Below, one piece after another: positions 36,581 through 45,678 of a DNA stretch of 64,000 nt. The DNA is from Kordiimonas sp. SCSIO 12603 (GTDB taxonomy: Bacteria > Pseudomonadota > Alphaproteobacteria > Sphingomonadales > Kordiimonadaceae), in assembly GCF_024398035.1 (NCBI RefSeq), contig NZ_CP073748.1, positions 3,215,001 through 3,279,000 of the forward strand. The letters run 5' to 3'. The notes beneath the pieces were generated by a model, which saw only the letters and a list, made by a program, of their open reading frames with translations, was not told the DNA's origin and ran no database searches. The position numbers and the translations under genes were made by a program. Every line of letters begins with the position of its first letter. Position 1 is the stretch's first letter.

Positions 36581-37521
36581 TGCGTATTGTTAAAAAAGCT
36601 GAAATCGAAGAAGCACTGAAATCAGCAGATGTGTTTAGCGCAATCAAAAACGCCTTCATTCAGTTTTCAGCCGGAGACGTTACTACACCGCCTGTAGGGT
36701 ACCTATCCTTCCCGGAAGCAAATGGTGATTTGCACATCAAGTACGGTCATACCAAAGGGGACGAAGTATTTGTTATAAAACTGTCCACAGGTTTCTACGA
36801 CAACCCCTCGAAAGGCCTACCTAGCAGTAACGGATTGATGATGATCCTATCGGCAACTACCGGGGAACCACTCGCGCTCTTGGAAGATGGCGGCATACTT
36901 ACAGATATTCGTACCGCGGTCGCTGGTGCCCTTGCCTCAGATTTACTAAAACCTAACTCCTCCCCAAGAGTTGGTGTTATCGGCACAGGTATTCAGGCGC
37001 GCCTGCAAGTTAAGTATCTTTCCAAACTGCTACCCGAAGCCACTTACAGTGTTTGGGGCAGAGATAAAGATAAAACAGCTACTTATATCGCTGATATGGC
37101 GAAATCCGGATTGTATGTTGAAATAATGCCTTCACCGGAAGATTTATGTCGAAGTGCAGACATCATCATTTCAACAACTCCCAGCACCTCACCTATCATC
37201 AAAGCTGAGTGGATTAAGGCAGGCACACATATCACAGCTGTGGGTGCAGATGCTCCGGGCAAACAAGAGCTGGATGACGGCATATTCGAAAAAGCCGCTT
37301 TCACACTATTCGATTCAAAAGAACAGTGCTTACATCATGGAGAAGCATCTCACAGCCCGGTAGAGTTTAAGAAACGAAACTCTGCCGAACTAGGAACAGT
37401 TTTCAAAGAACCGGATATTTTCACCAGGAAAAAAAGTGACATAACTATTGCAGATTTAACAGGAATCGCTGCCCAGGATACCGCAATTGCAAAAGCTGTC
37501 TGGAGCCGACTAGCTTCTTAA
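36580..37521 (+). CDS. Ornithine cyclodeaminase / mu-crystallin family protein
   Basis: A 313-residue NAD(P)-binding protein. The N-terminal part forms the dimer/substrate domain (DLHIKYGHTKGDEVFVIKLST with the usual Lys), and the Rossmann motif GVIGTGIQARLQVKYL is near residue 132. Relatives include ornithine cyclodeaminase, ketimine reductase and the DauB dehydrogenase. With an aminotransferase and a DauR-like regulator in the same operon, an imino-acid or amino-acid catabolic step is likely. Its 3' end overlaps the convergent EAL gene by four bases. Confidence 0.88.
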   Translation: MRIVKKAEIEEALKSADVFSAIKNAFIQFSAGDVTTPPVGYLSFPEANGDLHIKYGHTKGDEVFVIKLSTGFYDNPSKGLPSSNGLMMILSATTGEPLALLEDGGILTDIRTAVAGALASDLLKPNSSPRVGVIGTGIQARLQVKYLSKLLPEATYSVWGRDKDKTATYIADMAKSGLYVEIMPSPEDLCRSADIIISTTPSTSPIIKAEWIKAGTHITAVGADAPGKQELDDGIFEKAAFTLFDSKEQCLHHGEASHSPVEFKKRNSAELGTVFKEPDIFTRKKSDITIADLTGIAAQDTAIAKAVWSRLAS

Positions 37522-38714
37522 TTCAGGCCTTCAATCTTCTCGACACCATCTTTATAATCTTCAATCCAGATAAGGAATTCATCTGGAGCCATCGGCTTGG
37601 CAATATGGTATCCCTGCCCCACATCAGCCTTAAGACTTTTCACCATTTCAAGCTGGGCAGCATCTTCAATCCCTTCGCAAGAACAACGAAGTTCCAGCTT
37701 ATGGGAAAGATCAATCGCAGATTCGAGAATAGTACGAGCGATTTTATCTTCTGCTGCACGACCAATGAACTCACGGTCCACAACAAGTTCATCAAACGGA
37801 ATAGAATGCAACCTGATAAGAGAGGCAAAGCCTGTACCGAAATCATCAAGTGTTAGGCCAAAACCTCTAAGGTGAAGCCGAGAAAGCACTTCAAGCGGCA
37901 CACGTTCATCTACCTGAAACTCTGACTCAGCAAGTTCAAGGCGTACCTTCTTAGGATCAACACCAAACTGGTCCGCAAGGCCTGAAACTACATCAGCAAA
38001 ATCCTCTTTACGGAGGTTTTCACTGGAAACGTTGATGGACAATTGGATGTCCTGCCCTTCTCTGGCCCACTTGCCTTGCTGTTCCATTGCAAGCTCAAGC
38101 ATACGGTATGTAAGCACATCCATATACCCCTTTTCACGAGCAACACGTACAACAGCATTCGCTCCTAACAGACCTCCGCCTGGGGCACGCCAGCGAGCAA
38201 ACACTTCAGCACCCTCAACCTCACCAGTGGCAAGATTAACTTTCGGCTGGAAAACAGGTGCAAGGCCGTCCGTCATCAAACCACGCATAAACTCTGTTTC
38301 AGCAAGTACTGTCTCTGTTCCCTGCCGCGCGGAGGAACGAGTCTTTGCTACATCATTCAAAGTAAGAAGGAGCTGCTCTTTATCAATTGGTTTCGTGAGC
38401 GTACCCAGAAGGTTCACGCTATACGCCATTGCAAGTTCACGCGCACTATGAAGCGTTCGCTGATCATGCTGTGTAAAGAGAATTACCGCCGGGTCCCAAT
38501 CTAGTTCCGAAATAGATCGAATAAGTGCAAAACCATCAAGTTCCGGCATTTCAAGATCGGTTACGATCACATCAAATCGTTCGGTTTTAAGGATATCAAG
38601 AGCTTGTGCGCCGCTTGTTGCACAGGCGACCAGATAGTCACCCGCCTGCAAATATTGGGAAAGCATGTCCCGCATTGTAGCAGAATCATCAACGACCAAT
38701 ATACGTTTGCTCAC
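37518..38714 (-). CDS. Response regulator with EAL (cyclic-di-GMP phosphodiesterase) domain
   Basis: A 398-residue protein. Residues 1-120 are a receiver domain (ILVVDDSATMRDML, phosphoacceptor Asp in VTDLEMPELDG, LTKPI). Residues ~145-395 are an EAL domain. The signature motif reads EVF in place of EAL, but the metal and catalytic residues look intact: NVSSENL, ELAES, DDFGTGFASL, DREFI, CEGIED, QGYHIAKP. It may therefore still cleave c-di-GMP. The start is GTG 38714, chosen because GAGGAGGGG stands just before it. No partner kinase gene is nearby. Confidence 0.9.
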   Translation of the reverse strand: MSKRILVVDDSATMRDMLSQYLQAGDYLVACATSGAQALDILKTERFDVIVTDLEMPELDGFALIRSISELDWDPAVILFTQHDQRTLHSARELAMAYSVNLLGTLTKPIDKEQLLLTLNDVAKTRSSARQGTETVLAETEFMRGLMTDGLAPVFQPKVNLATGEVEGAEVFARWRAPGGGLLGANAVVRVAREKGYMDVLTYRMLELAMEQQGKWAREGQDIQLSINVSSENLRKEDFADVVSGLADQFGVDPKKVRLELAESEFQVDERVPLEVLSRLHLRGFGLTLDDFGTGFASLIRLHSIPFDELVVDREFIGRAAEDKIARTILESAIDLSHKLELRCSCEGIEDAAQLEMVKSLKADVGQGYHIAKPMAPDEFLIWIEDYKDGVEKIEGLN

Positions 38715-38752
38715 AACCCCTCCTCTAGCTTGGTCTGGCCAAACTAGCACTA

Positions 38753-38785
38753 CAGGCGTAAAGGTTAAAGTCCTCTTTACGCCTG
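38753..38785. terminator. Perfect 11-bp hairpin between gcvPB and the EAL gene
   Basis: CAGGCGTAAAG / CTTTACGCCTG with an 11-base loop, 20 bases beyond the gcvPB stop. There is no immediate T-run on the minus strand, so it may be a processed 3' end, a weak terminator, or an operator for the EAL gene that starts 39 bases away. Confidence 0.5.
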
Positions 38786-38804
38786 CATAATTTTTGTTAC
38801 TTCC

Positions 38805-40358
38805 TTAAGCGGAAGGTGGAGTGTAACGAAGTACTGGCTTACGCGCTGCCTGCGTTTCATCCAAGCGCTTACGCGGCGCATAATAAGGTGCACCTTCAAA
38901 GCGTTTCGTTTCACCTGCTTTCGCTGCTTCCGCAAGGCCGCGCATAGAGCGAATAAACTGATCAAGATTGAACTTGGATTCAGTTTCTGTCGGCTCCACA
39001 AGCATCGCGCCGTGCACCACCAGTGGGAAATACATCGTCATTGGGTGATAGCCCTCATCGATCATTGCTTTTGCAAAATCAAGAGTGGTTACACCTGTAT
39101 CCTTAAGGAAACGGTCATCAAACAGCGCTTCATGCATGCACGGTCCTTCATAAGAAGCACTCATTACATCTTCAAGCGATGCCAGAATATAATTCGCATT
39201 CAGCACTGCATCTTCTGACGCCTGTTTAAGACCATCACCGCCGTGGCTAAGCATATAAGATAGCGCACGTACATACATACCCATCTGTCCGTGGAAAGCG
39301 GTAAGTCGACCAAGAGACTTATCGCCTTCACCACCTTTCCATTCATGAAGTTTCAAGCTGCCATCAGCTTCTTTCACGACATATGGAAGTGGGGCAAAAT
39401 CTTTAAGTGCATCCGAAAGAACAACAGGGCCAGAACCCGGGCCACCACCGCCGTGTGGTGTAGAGAATGTTTTATGCAGGTTAAAGTGCATCGCATCTAC
39501 ACCAAGATCACCTGGACACGCTTTACCCATAATGGCGTTGAAGTTCGCACCATCACAGTAGAAGAAAGCCCCTGCCGCATGAACGGCATCAGCAATCTCA
39601 CGTACTTCCTGTTCGAACAGGCCACATGTGTTCGGGTTTGTAATCATCACAGCAGCAACTGTATCGTCTAGCGCTTCCTTAAGCGCCTCAACGTCAACAC
39701 GGCCGTTATCTTTACCCGGGATGGACTTCACTTTGTATCCACAGAAAGCAGCGGTTGCAGGGTTTGTACCGTGCGCACTTTCAGGGCACAGAATAACCTC
39801 ACGAGCATCGCCACGTGCTTCAAGTGCAGCACGAATAGCCATCACACCACAAAGCTCACCATGTGCACCAGCCTTCGGGGAAAGAGCCACCGCAGGCATG
39901 TTTGTGATAGTCATAAGCCAATGCGACAGCTCTTCCATCAGCTCCAGCGCACCTTGCACGGTGGATTGAGGCTGAAGTGGATGAATATCACCAATACCTG
40001 GCAAACGTGCCATTTTTTCATTCAGACGCGGGTTATGCTTCATTGTGCATGAACCAAGCGGAAAAACGCCCATATCGATACCGTAATTCAAGCGGCTAAG
40101 GCGTGTATAGTGACGAACTACATCTGGCTCAGCCAAGCCGGCACAACCGATTTCCGTAGTACGTTCCAGCCCACCGATTTCCATATCGAAATCATCGAAA
40201 TCTTCAATATCAACGCCTGTTGTCTGAGTATTGCCTAGCTCATAAATGAGCGGCTCAGCAAGACGAAGGCCCTTATGGCCCGAGAAACCTTCAAACATTT
40301 CTGCTGGCGCTTCCACGTCCGTTGCAGCAGTTGGGCGTCCTTGGTTATTCATGCTCAT
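38805..40358 (-). CDS. gcvPB: Glycine dehydrogenase (decarboxylating) subunit 2
   Basis: A 517-residue catalytic half of the split P-protein of the glycine cleavage system. The PLP lysine is in [19 protein letters not shown] near residue 275, with [14 protein letters not shown] and [12 protein letters not shown] for cofactor contacts. It decarboxylates glycine and loads the aminomethyl group on the GcvH lipoate. Its start overlaps the end of gcvPA by four bases (ATGA), giving equal expression of the two halves. Split GcvP is usual in many alphaproteobacteria. Last gene of the riboswitch-controlled operon. Confidence 0.97.
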   Translation of the reverse strand: MSMNNQGRPTAATDVEAPAEMFEGFSGHKGLRLAEPLIYELGNTQTTGVDIEDFDDFDMEIGGLERTTEIGCAGLAEPDVVRHYTRLSRLNYGIDMGVFPLGSCTMKHNPRLNEKMARLPGIGDIHPLQPQSTVQGALELMEELSHWLMTITNMPAVALSPKAGAHGELCGVMAIRAALEARGDAREVILCPESAHGTNPATAAFCGYKVKSIPGKDNGRVDVEALKEALDDTVAAVMITNPNTCGLFEQEVREIADAVHAAGAFFYCDGANFNAIMGKACPGDLGVDAMHFNLHKTFSTPHGGGGPGSGPVVLSDALKDFAPLPYVVKEADGSLKLHEWKGGEGDKSLGRLTAFHGQMGMYVRALSYMLSHGGDGLKQASEDAVLNANYILASLEDVMSASYEGPCMHEALFDDRFLKDTGVTTLDFAKAMIDEGYHPMTMYFPLVVHGAMLVEPTETESKFNLDQFIRSMRGLAEAAKAGETKRFEGAPYYAPRKRLDETQAARKPVLRYTPPSA

Positions 40359-41707
40359 GCTACTGCTCCTTTAAGTGCAGAAACCAGTTCTTCGATATCA
40401 CCATCAGTCACTGTTTCAGTGGCTGCAATAAGCAACACATCATCATGCCCCGCATTTGGATCAAGACGGCTGAATGGTACGCCTGCCAGAACACCATCAG
40501 ACGCAAGCTTTTCAACAACATCAGCAGCATTCTTCGGAAGTCTCACGGCGAACTCGTTAAAGAAGGAAGAATTGAGCACTTCAACACCATCAATGGCAGC
40601 AATTGCGTTTTTCACATCAACTGCTTTTTTGTGGTTCAGCTTCGAAAGCTTACGTAGGCCTTTTTCACCAAGCAGTGACATGTGAATTGTAAATGCAAGT
40701 GAGCAAAGACCAGAGTTAGTACAAATGTTCGATGTCGCTTTTTCGCGGCGGATATGCTGTTCACGTGTAGAAAGCGTAAGCACAAAACCACGAGTACCAT
40801 CACTATCAACCGTTTCCCCACACAAACGGCCTGGCATCTGGCGAACATACTTCTGATTGGTTGCAAACATACCAAGGTATGGGCCACCAAAATTGAGACC
40901 ATTACCAATAGACTGCGCTTCACCAACAACGATATCAGCGCCCATTTCACCAGGACTTGTGATAAGACCAAGTGACATAACCTCAGTTACAACAACAATG
41001 AGAAGCGCTTTATTCGCGTGTGCCTTTTCAGCAAGCGGCGTCAAGTCAAGCACGTTGCCGCAAACACCCGGATTTTGGAAAACAACACAACTTGTTGTTT
41101 CGTCAATCGCATCAATAGCTGCCTGCAGTTCTGCCTGTGCATCAGCTGGTTGAGCATCCAGAGCCACAACCTCATCATCCGTATACTGTGTGGTTGTTTC
41201 TACCACCGCACGATAATGTGGGTGCACACAGCCAGCGATAACAGCGCGTTTCTTACGTGTTACACGGCGTGCCATCATCACAGCTTCCGCTGTTGCTGTT
41301 GAACCATCATACATGCTGGCGTTTGCCACATCCATGCCAGTCAACTGGGCAATCTGTGTCTGAAACTCAAAGATATACTGAAGCGTGCCTTGCGCGATTT
41401 CCGGCTGATACGGTGTATAAGCCGTTAAAAATTCACCACGCTGGATAATATGATCCACTGTAGATGGTACATGGTGTTTATAAGCACCTGCGCCAACGAA
41501 AAATGGAACACTGCCAGCCGCTGTGTTTTTCGATGCCATACGAGAGAGATGACGTTCCACCTCAAGCTCTGTTTTATGGCGCGGCAGGTCGATTTCAGGG
41601 TTTAGAAATTCACTAGGAATATCTTTGAAAAGATCATCAACATGACGAACACCAATTTTCCCAAGCATTGCTTGGCGATCATCACTGGTTAATGGCAAGT
41701 AGCGCAT
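40355..41707 (-). CDS. gcvPA: Glycine dehydrogenase (decarboxylating) subunit 1
   Basis: The 450-residue partner half of the split P-protein. Family landmarks: [56 protein letters not shown] and [19 protein letters not shown]. It lacks the PLP lysine, which is in GcvPB, and completes the heterotetramer. The ATG at 41707 is preceded by GAGGAG; the TTG further upstream lies inside that ribosome site. It is coupled to gcvPB. An attenuator-like hairpin separates it from gcvH. Confidence 0.96.
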   Translation of the reverse strand: MRYLPLTSDDRQAMLGKIGVRHVDDLFKDIPSEFLNPEIDLPRHKTELEVERHLSRMASKNTAAGSVPFFVGAGAYKHHVPSTVDHIIQRGEFLTAYTPYQPEIAQGTLQYIFEFQTQIAQLTGMDVANASMYDGSTATAEAVMMARRVTRKKRAVIAGCVHPHYRAVVETTTQYTDDEVVALDAQPADAQAELQAAIDAIDETTSCVVFQNPGVCGNVLDLTPLAEKAHANKALLIVVVTEVMSLGLITSPGEMGADIVVGEAQSIGNGLNFGGPYLGMFATNQKYVRQMPGRLCGETVDSDGTRGFVLTLSTREQHIRREKATSNICTNSGLCSLAFTIHMSLLGEKGLRKLSKLNHKKAVDVKNAIAAIDGVEVLNSSFFNEFAVRLPKNAADVVEKLASDGVLAGVPFSRLDPNAGHDDVLLIAATETVTDGDIEELVSALKGAVA

Positions 41708-41755
41708 GCGCTTACTCCTCAACAAAAAGCAAAAGCTTAAAACTCAGGCCCAAAT

Positions 41756-41784
41756 GAAAAGCGCCAGCCAAAGGCCAGCGCTCA
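41756..41784 (-). terminator. Intra-operon hairpin between gcvH and gcvPA (possible attenuator)
   Basis: Minus-strand AGCGCTGGCC-TTT-GGCTGGCGCT followed by TTTTC. The stem has an internal 2-base mismatch and a short T-run, so it would stop only part of the transcripts, giving more GcvT/GcvH than GcvP. Confidence 0.45.
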
Positions 41785-41790
41785 ATCGTT

Positions 41791-42162
41791 TTATTCTAGG
41801 CCAGCAAGAAATTCTTTGTAGGCTGCTTCATCCATCGCAGCTTCAACTTCAGACATATCAGCAGGTTTCATTTTGAAGAACCAGCCACCATCCATTGGCG
41901 CGCTGTTCACTGTACCCGGCTCGCCTTCAAGATCTTCGTTCACTGCAACGATTTCACCAGCGATTGGTGCATATACTTCACTAGCAGCTTTCACAGATTC
42001 AACAACAGCCGCATCATCGCCTTTTTCAAAGGTTGCGCCCACTTCTGGCAGCTCAACAAATACGATATCGCCAAGCGCTTCCTGAGCGTGATCTGTAATA
42101 CCAACAGTTACTGTATCGCCCTCAACGAGCATCCATTCGTGGTCTTCAGTAAATTTAAGCAT
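41791..42162 (-). CDS. gcvH: Glycine cleavage system H protein
   Basis: A 123-residue lipoyl carrier that shuttles the aminomethyl group between P, T and L proteins. The lipoylated lysine is Lys58 in [14 protein letters not shown]. Other family stretches: TEDHEWM at the N-terminus, [20 protein letters not shown] and GGWFFKMKP. Full length. It lies 21 bases after gcvT in the same operon. Confidence 0.98.
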   Translation of the reverse strand: MLKFTEDHEWMLVEGDTVTVGITDHAQEALGDIVFVELPEVGATFEKGDDAAVVESVKAASEVYAPIAGEIVAVNEDLEGEPGTVNSAPMDGGWFFKMKPADMSEVEAAMDEAAYKEFLAGLE

Positions 42163-42183
42163 CTGATTTCTCCCCTACCTGAC

Positions 42184-43317
42184 TTAGGAAACTTTTTTGC
42201 GCTTATAGCGCTGTTCGATAAATGGTGTTTGTGCAACTTTCGCCGCAAGCATCTTGCCGCGAACGATTAACTGAATATCTGTACCTGCCTCTGCAAGTTC
42301 CGAAGGAACATAGCCCATTGCAACTGGGCCGCCCACTGTTGGGCCAAAACCGCCAGAAGTAACTTTACCAATTACGTTTCCGCCCATATCAGCGATTTCT
42401 ACGCCTTCACGCGCTGGTGCACGGCCTGATGGCAGGATACCTACAAGGCGCTTCGATGTACCTTCGGCAAGTTCTTTAAGAATACGTTCGCCGCCAATGA
42501 AATCACCTTCTTCACGGCGTTTTTTACCCAGTGCGAAATTAAGGCTCGCTTCAACAGGGCTAGTTTCATCATTAAAATCATGACCTGAAAGGCAGAGACC
42601 ACTTTCAAGGCGCAGGCTATCACGTGCACCAAGACCAATCCATTCCACATCATCGCTCTTCAACAGGCGTGCCGCCAACGCTGGCGCTTCCTCTTTCGGA
42701 ACAGAAATTTCAAAACCATCTTCACCTGTGTAGCCACAGCGTGCTACCCAGCACACAACGCCTTCAAGCGTTACCATTGTGCCTTCCATGAACACCATGT
42801 CGCGTACTCTAGGGTCAAGTTCCGCAAGAACATCTTCAGCCTTTGGTCCTTGAAGGGCAAGTAGTGCGTGATCTTCAAGCGGCTCTAGCGCAAGGCGACC
42901 TGCGAAGCGTTCTTCCAAAATGCCGTAGTCTTTTTCTTTACATGCAGCGTTTACAACAATGTAAAGTGATCCTTCCGGGTCAAACGTGCGAGTAACCATA
43001 AGATCATCTTCAATACCGCCGTTATCATTTAGAAGAAGTGTGTAACGCATCTTGCCCGGCTTCAACACAGCCAGTGCAGAAGGCATAATTTCTTCAAGTA
43101 CTTTAGCAGGGTCACTACCATCCACAGAACGCACATAAGCCTGCCCCATGTGCGACACATCAAAAAGACCAGCTTTATCACGAGTATGAAGGTGTTCCTT
43201 CATAATACCCAACGGGTACTGAACAGGCATGGAATAACCAGCAAACGGTACCATTTTACCGCCTGCTTCCACATGCAAATCATACAAAGGGGTTTTTAGA
43301 AGATTTTCGTCGGCCAT
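42184..43317 (-). CDS. gcvT: Aminomethyltransferase (glycine cleavage T protein)
   Basis: A 377-residue tetrahydrofolate-dependent enzyme that releases ammonia and forms methylene-THF. Family landmarks: KTPLYDLHVEAGGKMVPFAGYSMPVQYP at the start, FDVSHMGQ, LLNDNGGIEDDLMV, CGYTGEDGFEI and GLGARDSLRLESGLCL. The ATG at 43317 has GGAG upstream; the longer frame reads through the riboswitch and is not real. First gene of the gcv operon. Confidence 0.97.
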   Translation of the reverse strand: MADENLLKTPLYDLHVEAGGKMVPFAGYSMPVQYPLGIMKEHLHTRDKAGLFDVSHMGQAYVRSVDGSDPAKVLEEIMPSALAVLKPGKMRYTLLLNDNGGIEDDLMVTRTFDPEGSLYIVVNAACKEKDYGILEERFAGRLALEPLEDHALLALQGPKAEDVLAELDPRVRDMVFMEGTMVTLEGVVCWVARCGYTGEDGFEISVPKEEAPALAARLLKSDDVEWIGLGARDSLRLESGLCLSGHDFNDETSPVEASLNFALGKKRREEGDFIGGERILKELAEGTSKRLVGILPSGRAPAREGVEIADMGGNVIGKVTSGGFGPTVGGPVAMGYVPSELAEAGTDIQLIVRGKMLAAKVAQTPFIEQRYKRKKVS

Positions 43318-43365
43318 CTGACACTCTCCGCGCGCAAAGCAATTTCCCGGTATAACCGGATTAAT

Positions 43366-43541
43366 GCCTCCTCTGTCACGGAACCTGAGAGATTTGACCT
43401 TGATATCAAGGCTTACCCCGTCGGTGAGGAACAAATGCTCCTGCTTTCCAGAGTGTCACTATTCGCGCGGTCCTTTTGCCTGAGAGTTTCCGAGGCGGTT
43501 GCTCCTTCGGCGTCAGCATGTTGGCTGAGCTCTCCCGCACG
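43366..43541 (-). promoter_or_regulatory. Tandem glycine riboswitch
   Basis: On the minus strand two aptamers occur in a row, each with the conserved elements. Aptamer 1 (about 43541-43465): GCGGGAGAGCTC ... GCCGAAGGAGCAA ... AAACTCTCAGGCAAAAGGACC. Aptamer 2 (about 43460-43366): CACTCTGGAAAGCA ... CACCGACGGGGTAAG ... AAATCTCTCAGGTTCCGTGACAG. A GAGGAGGC segment and a CCGGT-TAT-ACCGG hairpin follow before gcvT and probably form the expression platform. Glycine binding turns on the gcv genes in known cases. Confidence 0.95.
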
Positions 43542-43585
43542 AACATTGTAAAAGTTACCTTTTACCTGACGTGATCGTGGGCAGG

Positions 43586-43613
43586 ATCATAGGCAGAAAC
43601 GCCTAAGAGTCAA
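43586..43613 (-). promoter_or_regulatory. Promoter of the gcv operon
   Basis: Minus-strand TTGACT (43613-43608), 16-base spacer, TATGAT (43591-43586), about 40 bases before the riboswitch. The spacer contains the inverted repeat TAGGC-N6-GCCTA (43590-43605), and a GANTC site (43607-43611) overlaps the -35. The remaining 43614-43751 stretch shows no gene; it has one hairpin-forming TGGGCG/CGCCCA pair. Confidence 0.7.
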
Positions 43614-43751
43614 TTAAAGAAACACGTTTCCAAGCAGGTAATATTATTGCGCAAAATATATCGAATTTTTGCTTATTTTCTGAGAGCTTGTATGGGCGAG
43701 ACATTCATAGCCCGCCCACTAAATTTCAAAAACAAGATTATTACACGTATT

Positions 43752-44804
43752 TTATTGTTTTTGCTTTATTATCCATTCAGCCATCACTGCCATTGCATCC
43801 TCAGACATATCTTCAGGCAACGTAGCATATTCGGATATTTGACCAGTAACAGCTGTCTGAAATAGGTGATTCATTTTAGGTAACACCCTAACGGCAACCT
43901 GATCATTATTTACAGCATCTGTAACTTTCTGAGCCACATCAAAGTTTAGCTCATCGGAAACCTGCATATCCAACTCTCCGTAAAGCATCAAAAAAGGGAT
44001 ATTTATATTCTTCAGATATTCAGCAGGATCAATTCGAAGAAAAGTATGCATCCAATTTGATGTCAACTCTCCCGCCTTTGCCATCGCCGCTGATGCTGGC
44101 ATTCCCACACCTTCCAAGATTTTAGCTGCCTCTTTTTGAGCTACTAAAGGGTCATCGTGCTCAACCGCTTTGGCAACAAGCTGTTTTTGGATGGTAAGAG
44201 CAGTTTCAATTTGCGCGGGTGCAGCTCCTTGTGCGTGCATGATGGAAGTAATTTGGTCCAGAACCAGCTCACCATACCTTATCGCCGGGCTACCCAGCAG
44301 AATAGCGTGATCAATACATTGACACTCATTGACGACAATAGACGTTACAATCCCACCTTCACTATGGCCAATCATTCCAACAGACGAAAACCTGTTTAGA
44401 GTACGTGCATATTTCACAGCTCCCAATGCATCCTTGGAGAAATCAAATGTGGAGGCAGAAGCAAAATCACCTGTAGAGGAAGCGACACCACGATCATCAT
44501 ACCTCAGTGTGGCTATGCCGCGCCTTCCCAGATATTCCGCTAAGGCTTTGAAGGGTTTTTTACCGAGAAGCTGCTCATCCCGATCTTGTGGCCCAGAACC
44601 TGTTACCAGTATATAGAGTGGTGGCTTAATAACATTCACCGGTTTCAGCAGTGTAGCTGCAAGCTTCACTCCCGGGCTTACACTATCGAATTCAACCTCT
44701 TGGGATACAAACACTTTATCATCTGCAGCTATTAAACCATTTGTCAGCATCAGGCCTATTCCCAACACCCCCACTTTAAAAAAAGTATTCAGTCGCATCA
44801 TCAC
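43752..44804 (-). CDS. Exported alpha/beta hydrolase
   Basis: A 350-residue hydrolase with a signal peptide (VGVLGIGLMLTNGLIAAD). The catalytic triad is visible: Ser in GMIGHSEGG near residue 145, Asp in YGELDMQVS near 275 and His in KMNHLFQ near 315. The oxyanion region is VTGSGPQDRDE. It resembles secreted or periplasmic esterase/peptidase-like hydrolases of the YfiD/DUF3887-associated type, but the substrate cannot be told. The gene stands alone between the gcv promoter and a terminator. Confidence 0.85.
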   Translation of the reverse strand: MMMRLNTFFKVGVLGIGLMLTNGLIAADDKVFVSQEVEFDSVSPGVKLAATLLKPVNVIKPPLYILVTGSGPQDRDEQLLGKKPFKALAEYLGRRGIATLRYDDRGVASSTGDFASASTFDFSKDALGAVKYARTLNRFSSVGMIGHSEGGIVTSIVVNECQCIDHAILLGSPAIRYGELVLDQITSIMHAQGAAPAQIETALTIQKQLVAKAVEHDDPLVAQKEAAKILEGVGMPASAAMAKAGELTSNWMHTFLRIDPAEYLKNINIPFLMLYGELDMQVSDELNFDVAQKVTDAVNNDQVAVRVLPKMNHLFQTAVTGQISEYATLPEDMSEDAMAVMAEWIIKQKQ

Positions 44805-44886
44805 TATCCGTATCTATTATTTCGTTATTTCGGAAAATACCAAAATAATAGATACGCGTTATATGAAGCCTTTGCAAGTCGAGAAT

Positions 44887-44922
44887 CAAAAATCGCCCTT
44901 CCCTGAACAGGAAAGAGCGATT
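44887..44922. terminator. Terminator-like hairpin
   Basis: AAATCGC..TTCC / GGAA..AGCGATTT with a ~7-base loop lies beyond the stop of the lipoprotein gene on the minus strand. The stem has internal mismatches; the flanking A- and T-runs suggest activity in both directions. Confidence 0.6.
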
Positions 44923-44960
44923 TAAATACACTCAAAATGGTGCCTAAGTTAGTGCAACGT

Positions 44961-45467
44961 TTAACGCACTATATTGAATACAGCATCTTTTGGATCTAGC
45001 TGAAAGCCAAGCAGAAGTTCATAGTTATAACGGCGCGCCTGCTCAATTGTAGGAACAAGCTGTGTAAGAACTTCGTTCGATACTGCATTTCCTTCGGAAT
45101 CGAAACGAAGAGTTACGTCATAAATTCGCTTAGTGACAATCTGACTGTTATCTTTCAGCACGGCTGCAAAATACGGTACTGTAACAACAGAATCAGCCAA
45201 CGCCGGTCCGCCTTGAGCACCAATAGTGAACGTCACTTCAGATTCTACGCTGTTCCCTTCTTCACAGCTAGACTGAACGTCGCGGATAGAAGCCGTAAAT
45301 TCCACATCTTCTGTTGTACGCCCTGAACCACTAAACTTTGTAAGCGTTCCAACATCGCCAACTACAGCCACAGCCAAACAGCGGGAAATAGTTACCTCAA
45401 GCGGGTTTCTATTGCAGGCTGCTACAAAAAGCATCAAAGCCGAAGCTAACACAAGACGGATGGACAT
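44961..45467 (-). CDS. Predicted lipoprotein, unknown function
   Basis: A 168-residue protein with a clear lipobox (ALMLFVAAC, Cys ~19) followed by NRNPLEVTISRCLAVAVVGDVGTL. The mature part is predicted mostly beta strand (VEFTASIRDVQSSCEEG, SEVTFTIGAQGGP, RIYDVTLRFDSEG). Two further cysteines could form a disulfide. I do not recognise the family. The ATG at 45467 has AAGGG upstream; the longer frame has no support. It is divergent from ispH across about 210 bases. Confidence 0.75.
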   Translation of the reverse strand: MSIRLVLASALMLFVAACNRNPLEVTISRCLAVAVVGDVGTLTKFSGSGRTTEDVEFTASIRDVQSSCEEGNSVESEVTFTIGAQGGPALADSVVTVPYFAAVLKDNSQIVTKRIYDVTLRFDSEGNAVSNEVLTQLVPTIEQARRYNYELLLGFQLDPKDAVFNIVR

Positions 45468-45619
45468 AAGTACCCTTTCACCATTCAACATATCAGCAAC
45501 GCTGATTTGGCGGCGATCATAAAAAGAACACCATAAAAGCGCAACCCAAGTTGCAGCAATATTTTCAATAGGCTTTATTAGTGGACCATGACAAAAGTAT
45601 GGCACCTTTCTTGTTCACC

Positions 45620-45648
45620 TTGACCCGCCGCCAGTCTAGGGGTAGCAA
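45620..45648 (+). promoter_or_regulatory. Candidate promoter of ispH-thrB-rnhA
   Basis: TTGACC (45620-45625), 17-base spacer, TAGCAA (45643-45648), about 30 bases before the ispH start. The -10 is poor; a second A/T box, TATATT, follows ten bases later. Confidence 0.35.
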
Positions 45649-45678
45649 AGGGCTTATATATTCTTTGGAGGCACCCCC

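Noticed and set aside
38032-38451. 139-codon plus-strand frame opposite the EAL gene
   Set aside because: Overlaps the conserved EAL domain entirely; no ribosome site.
43318-43434. N-terminal extension of gcvT by 39 codons
   Set aside because: It would translate through the second glycine aptamer; ATG 43317 has a proper ribosome site and matches the family N-terminus.
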